NCBI GenBank assembly: GCA_013362385.1
Contig: JABFWC010000065.1
Location: forward strand, 1-13,992
DNA from: Pseudarthrobacter sp.
GTDB lineage: Bacteria; Actinomycetota; Actinomycetes; Actinomycetales; Micrococcaceae
DNA: 13,992 bases
Direction of reading: 5' to 3'
Under the pieces are notes generated by a model. The model worked only from the letters and a program-made list of their open reading frames with translations, made no database searches and was not told where the DNA came from. Positions 12,483 to 13,992 of this stretch are shown one piece after another; the stretch's first letter is position 1, and each line of letters begins with the position of its first letter. The position numbers were made by a program, and so were the translations under genes.

Positions 12483-13992
12483 TCAGCGCGCGCCGAGCGT
12501 TCCGAACTTCCGGGCCCGGGCGGGTACACGTTCGGCCACCGGGACCCCGGCCACCGCTCCCAGTTCGTATTCGATGGCGCGGGCCATGCGGACACAGAAC
12601 TCCCGGGGTTCCAGGGACGCGTCGCCGCGCTCATCCACGATGTGGTCCACCAGGCCGTTCGCGTACAGCGAGGCGACGTTCACGCCCTGGGCCTGGGCCA
12701 TGGCGGGCGCGAAGGCCGTGGTCCGGTGCACGATCGCACTCGCGCCTTCGGGCGGAAGCGGCGACAGCCAGCTGTGCTGGGCGGCGATGGTCCGGTCCGC
12801 GGGCAGCAGCGCCAGCGCCCCTCCCCCGGCACCCTGACCGAGCAACACAGACACCGACGGCGACTCCAGGCCGATCAGTTCATGCAGGGAGCGTGCGATT
12901 TCGCCGGCCAGTCCGCCCTCTTCCGCCTCCTGCGACAAAGCGGCGCCGGCAGTGTCGATGACGGTGAGCAGCGGCAGCCGCAGTTCCTCCGCCAGTTTCA
13001 TGCCCCGGCGCGCCTCGCGCAGTGAACCGGGGCCCATGCCCGCGCCGTCCTTCCGCAACGGACGTGCATGGCCCAGGACAATGCAGGACTGGCTGCCGAA
13101 GCGTGCCAACGCCAGCAGCAGCCCGGGGTCTTTCTCCCCTTGGCCTGTCCCGTTGAGGGGCAGTGCGTCGCTGGCGCCGAACTTGAGCAGCTGGCGCAGG
13201 TCCGGCCGCCGCTGCCGTCGGGAAAGTTCGATCGATGTCCACGCGTCGACTGCAGCTGGCCGCACGTCCAGCGTTTCCGGCGGGGGTGCAATGCGCCCGG
13301 CCCCGCACCTGGTGGACAGGATGTCCAGGGCGCGCGCCACCAGGTCGGCGAGGTCGGCCGGTTCCACCACGCCGTCGATCAGGCCCTTGCTGAACAGGTT
13401 CTCCGCCACCTGTACGTTGTCCGGAAACGCTTCGCCGTACAGCGCCTCGTAGACGCGCGGGCCCAGGAACCCCAGCAGCGCGCCGGGTTCGGCCACGTTG
13501 ATGTGCCCCAGCGACCCCCACGACGCCATCACCCCGCCGGTGGTGGGGTGCCGCAGGTAGACCAGGTAGGGCAGGCCCGCCTGCCGGTGGGCGCGCACGG
13601 CCCCGGTGATCTTCACCATGGACAGGAACGCGAGCGTCCCCTCCTGCATGCGCGTTCCCCCCGACGCGGGTCCGGCCAGCAGCGGCAGCCCCTCCGCGGT
13701 GGCGCGTTCGACGGCGGCGACGATCCGTTGCGCCGCGGCGTGGCCGATCGAGCCGGCCAGGAAAGAGAATTCGCTGACAATGAGCGCCACCCGGCGGCCG
13801 CGGATCAGTCCCGCGCCGGTGATGACTGATTCATCGGCGCCGCTGCGATCGCGCGCCTTGGCCAGGTCCCGGGCGTAATCCCCGGAAAGCACGGGTTGTT
13901 CCGGCGGAGTGTCCCACGAGACGAAGGAGCCCTCGTCCACCACGGCGCCCAGGAGTTCGGCGGCGCTCAGGTGCCGCACCTTTTCCGTCGTC
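12483..13992 (-). CDS. Fused acetyl-CoA carboxylase carboxyltransferase (beta-alpha), 5' end at or beyond window edge
   Basis: The carboxyltransferase that moves CO2 from biotin-carrier protein to acetyl-CoA, giving malonyl-CoA. Numbered from the in-frame GTG at 13979, residues 1-235 are AccD-like (GPASGGTRMQEG at about 103-114, TTGGVMASWGSLGHINVAEPGALLGFLGPR at about 146-175) and about 236-498 are AccA-like (VIDTAGAALSQEAEEGGLAGEIARSL around 340-365, LLGQGAGGGALAL around 379-391). Both active-site halves look intact, and the AccD zinc ribbon is absent, as in many fused forms. The frame stays open to the right edge (TTEK before the GTG), and the last visible base is compatible with an ATG just outside, so the true start probably lies beyond 13992. 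Biotin carboxylase and carrier genes are not in view. A propionyl-CoA-type substrate is less likely from the motifs. Confidence 0.9.
   Translation of the reverse strand, partial: TTEKVRHLSAAELLGAVVDEGSFVSWDTPPEQPVLSGDYARDLAKARDRSGADESVITGAGLIRGRRVALIVSEFSFLAGSIGHAAAQRIVAAVERATAEGLPLLAGPASGGTRMQEGTLAFLSMVKITGAVRAHRQAGLPYLVYLRHPTTGGVMASWGSLGHINVAEPGALLGFLGPRVYEALYGEAFPDNVQVAENLFSKGLIDGVVEPADLADLVARALDILSTRCGAGRIAPPPETLDVRPAAVDAWTSIELSRRQRRPDLRQLLKFGASDALPLNGTGQGEKDPGLLLALARFGSQSCIVLGHARPLRKDGAGMGPGSLREARRGMKLAEELRLPLLTVIDTAGAALSQEAEEGGLAGEIARSLHELIGLESPSVSVLLGQGAGGGALALLPADRTIAAQHSWLSPLPPEGASAIVHRTTAFAPAMAQAQGVNVASLYANGLVDHIVDERGDASLEPREFCVRMARAIEYELGAVAGVPVAERVPARARKFGTLGAR

Noticed and set aside
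1..13992. tRNA, rRNA, CRISPR arrays, transposases or phage genes
   Set aside because: None could be recognised by reading either strand. No spaced short direct-repeat array and no cloverleaf were seen.

Overview
The window is high-GC, gene-dense DNA that looks like an Arthrobacter/Pseudarthrobacter-type actinobacterium (Micrococcales). The reasons are the GC-rich codon use, the frequent GTG/TTG starts, -10 boxes of the TAnnnT type placed almost on top of start codons (leaderless genes), and the gene order. The pheA / serS / HAD-phosphatase / phosphoglycerate-mutase-like neighbourhood is typical of Actinobacteria. The species cannot be fixed from the sequence alone.

Layout. 1-1108 (minus): the N-terminal half of phosphoketolase, running off the left edge. 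1282-1845 (plus): a small RDD-like membrane protein, divergent from it. 1901-2500 (plus): a SatD-like protein with a C-terminal HTH, probably leaderless. 2546-3139 and 3199-4095 (minus): a histidine phosphatase and a Cof-type HAD hydrolase. 4286-5302 (minus): an AbiEi-like winged-helix protein with a PD-(D/E)XK-like C-terminus. It sits between two copies of a roughly 51-base palindromic repeat. 5450-6730 (minus): serS, leaderless, divergent from a diacylglycerol-kinase-family lipid kinase (6821-7900, plus). 7930-8130 (minus): a small charged protein. 8223-9526 (minus): a rhodanese gene and pheA that overlap by one base. 9732-11138 (plus): an amidase-signature enzyme preceded by a 19-codon upstream reading frame. 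11270-11752 (plus): two short genes of unknown function, followed by a strong hairpin. 11991-12437 (plus): a LapA-domain membrane protein. 12483 to the right edge (minus): a fused acetyl-CoA carboxylase carboxyltransferase (beta-alpha).

Most genes are core metabolism: acetyl-phosphate production, Phe biosynthesis, Ser-tRNA charging, lipid phosphorylation and fatty-acid precursor supply. Apart from rhodanese-pheA there are few tight operons; most genes are separated or divergent. No rRNA, tRNA, CRISPR, transposase or phage gene is visible. No gap between genes exceeds 300 bases.

The least ordinary part is 4217-5423. An AbiEi/nuclease-like gene without a visible toxin partner is placed between serS and the HAD gene. 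It is bracketed by same-orientation copies of a palindrome whose arms are identical and whose centres have diverged. Secondary points are the in-frame upstream ORF before the amidase, an 11-base-phased TAAC triplet upstream of the short Cys/His protein gene, and several candidate leaderless promoters. No complete new system can be demonstrated here.
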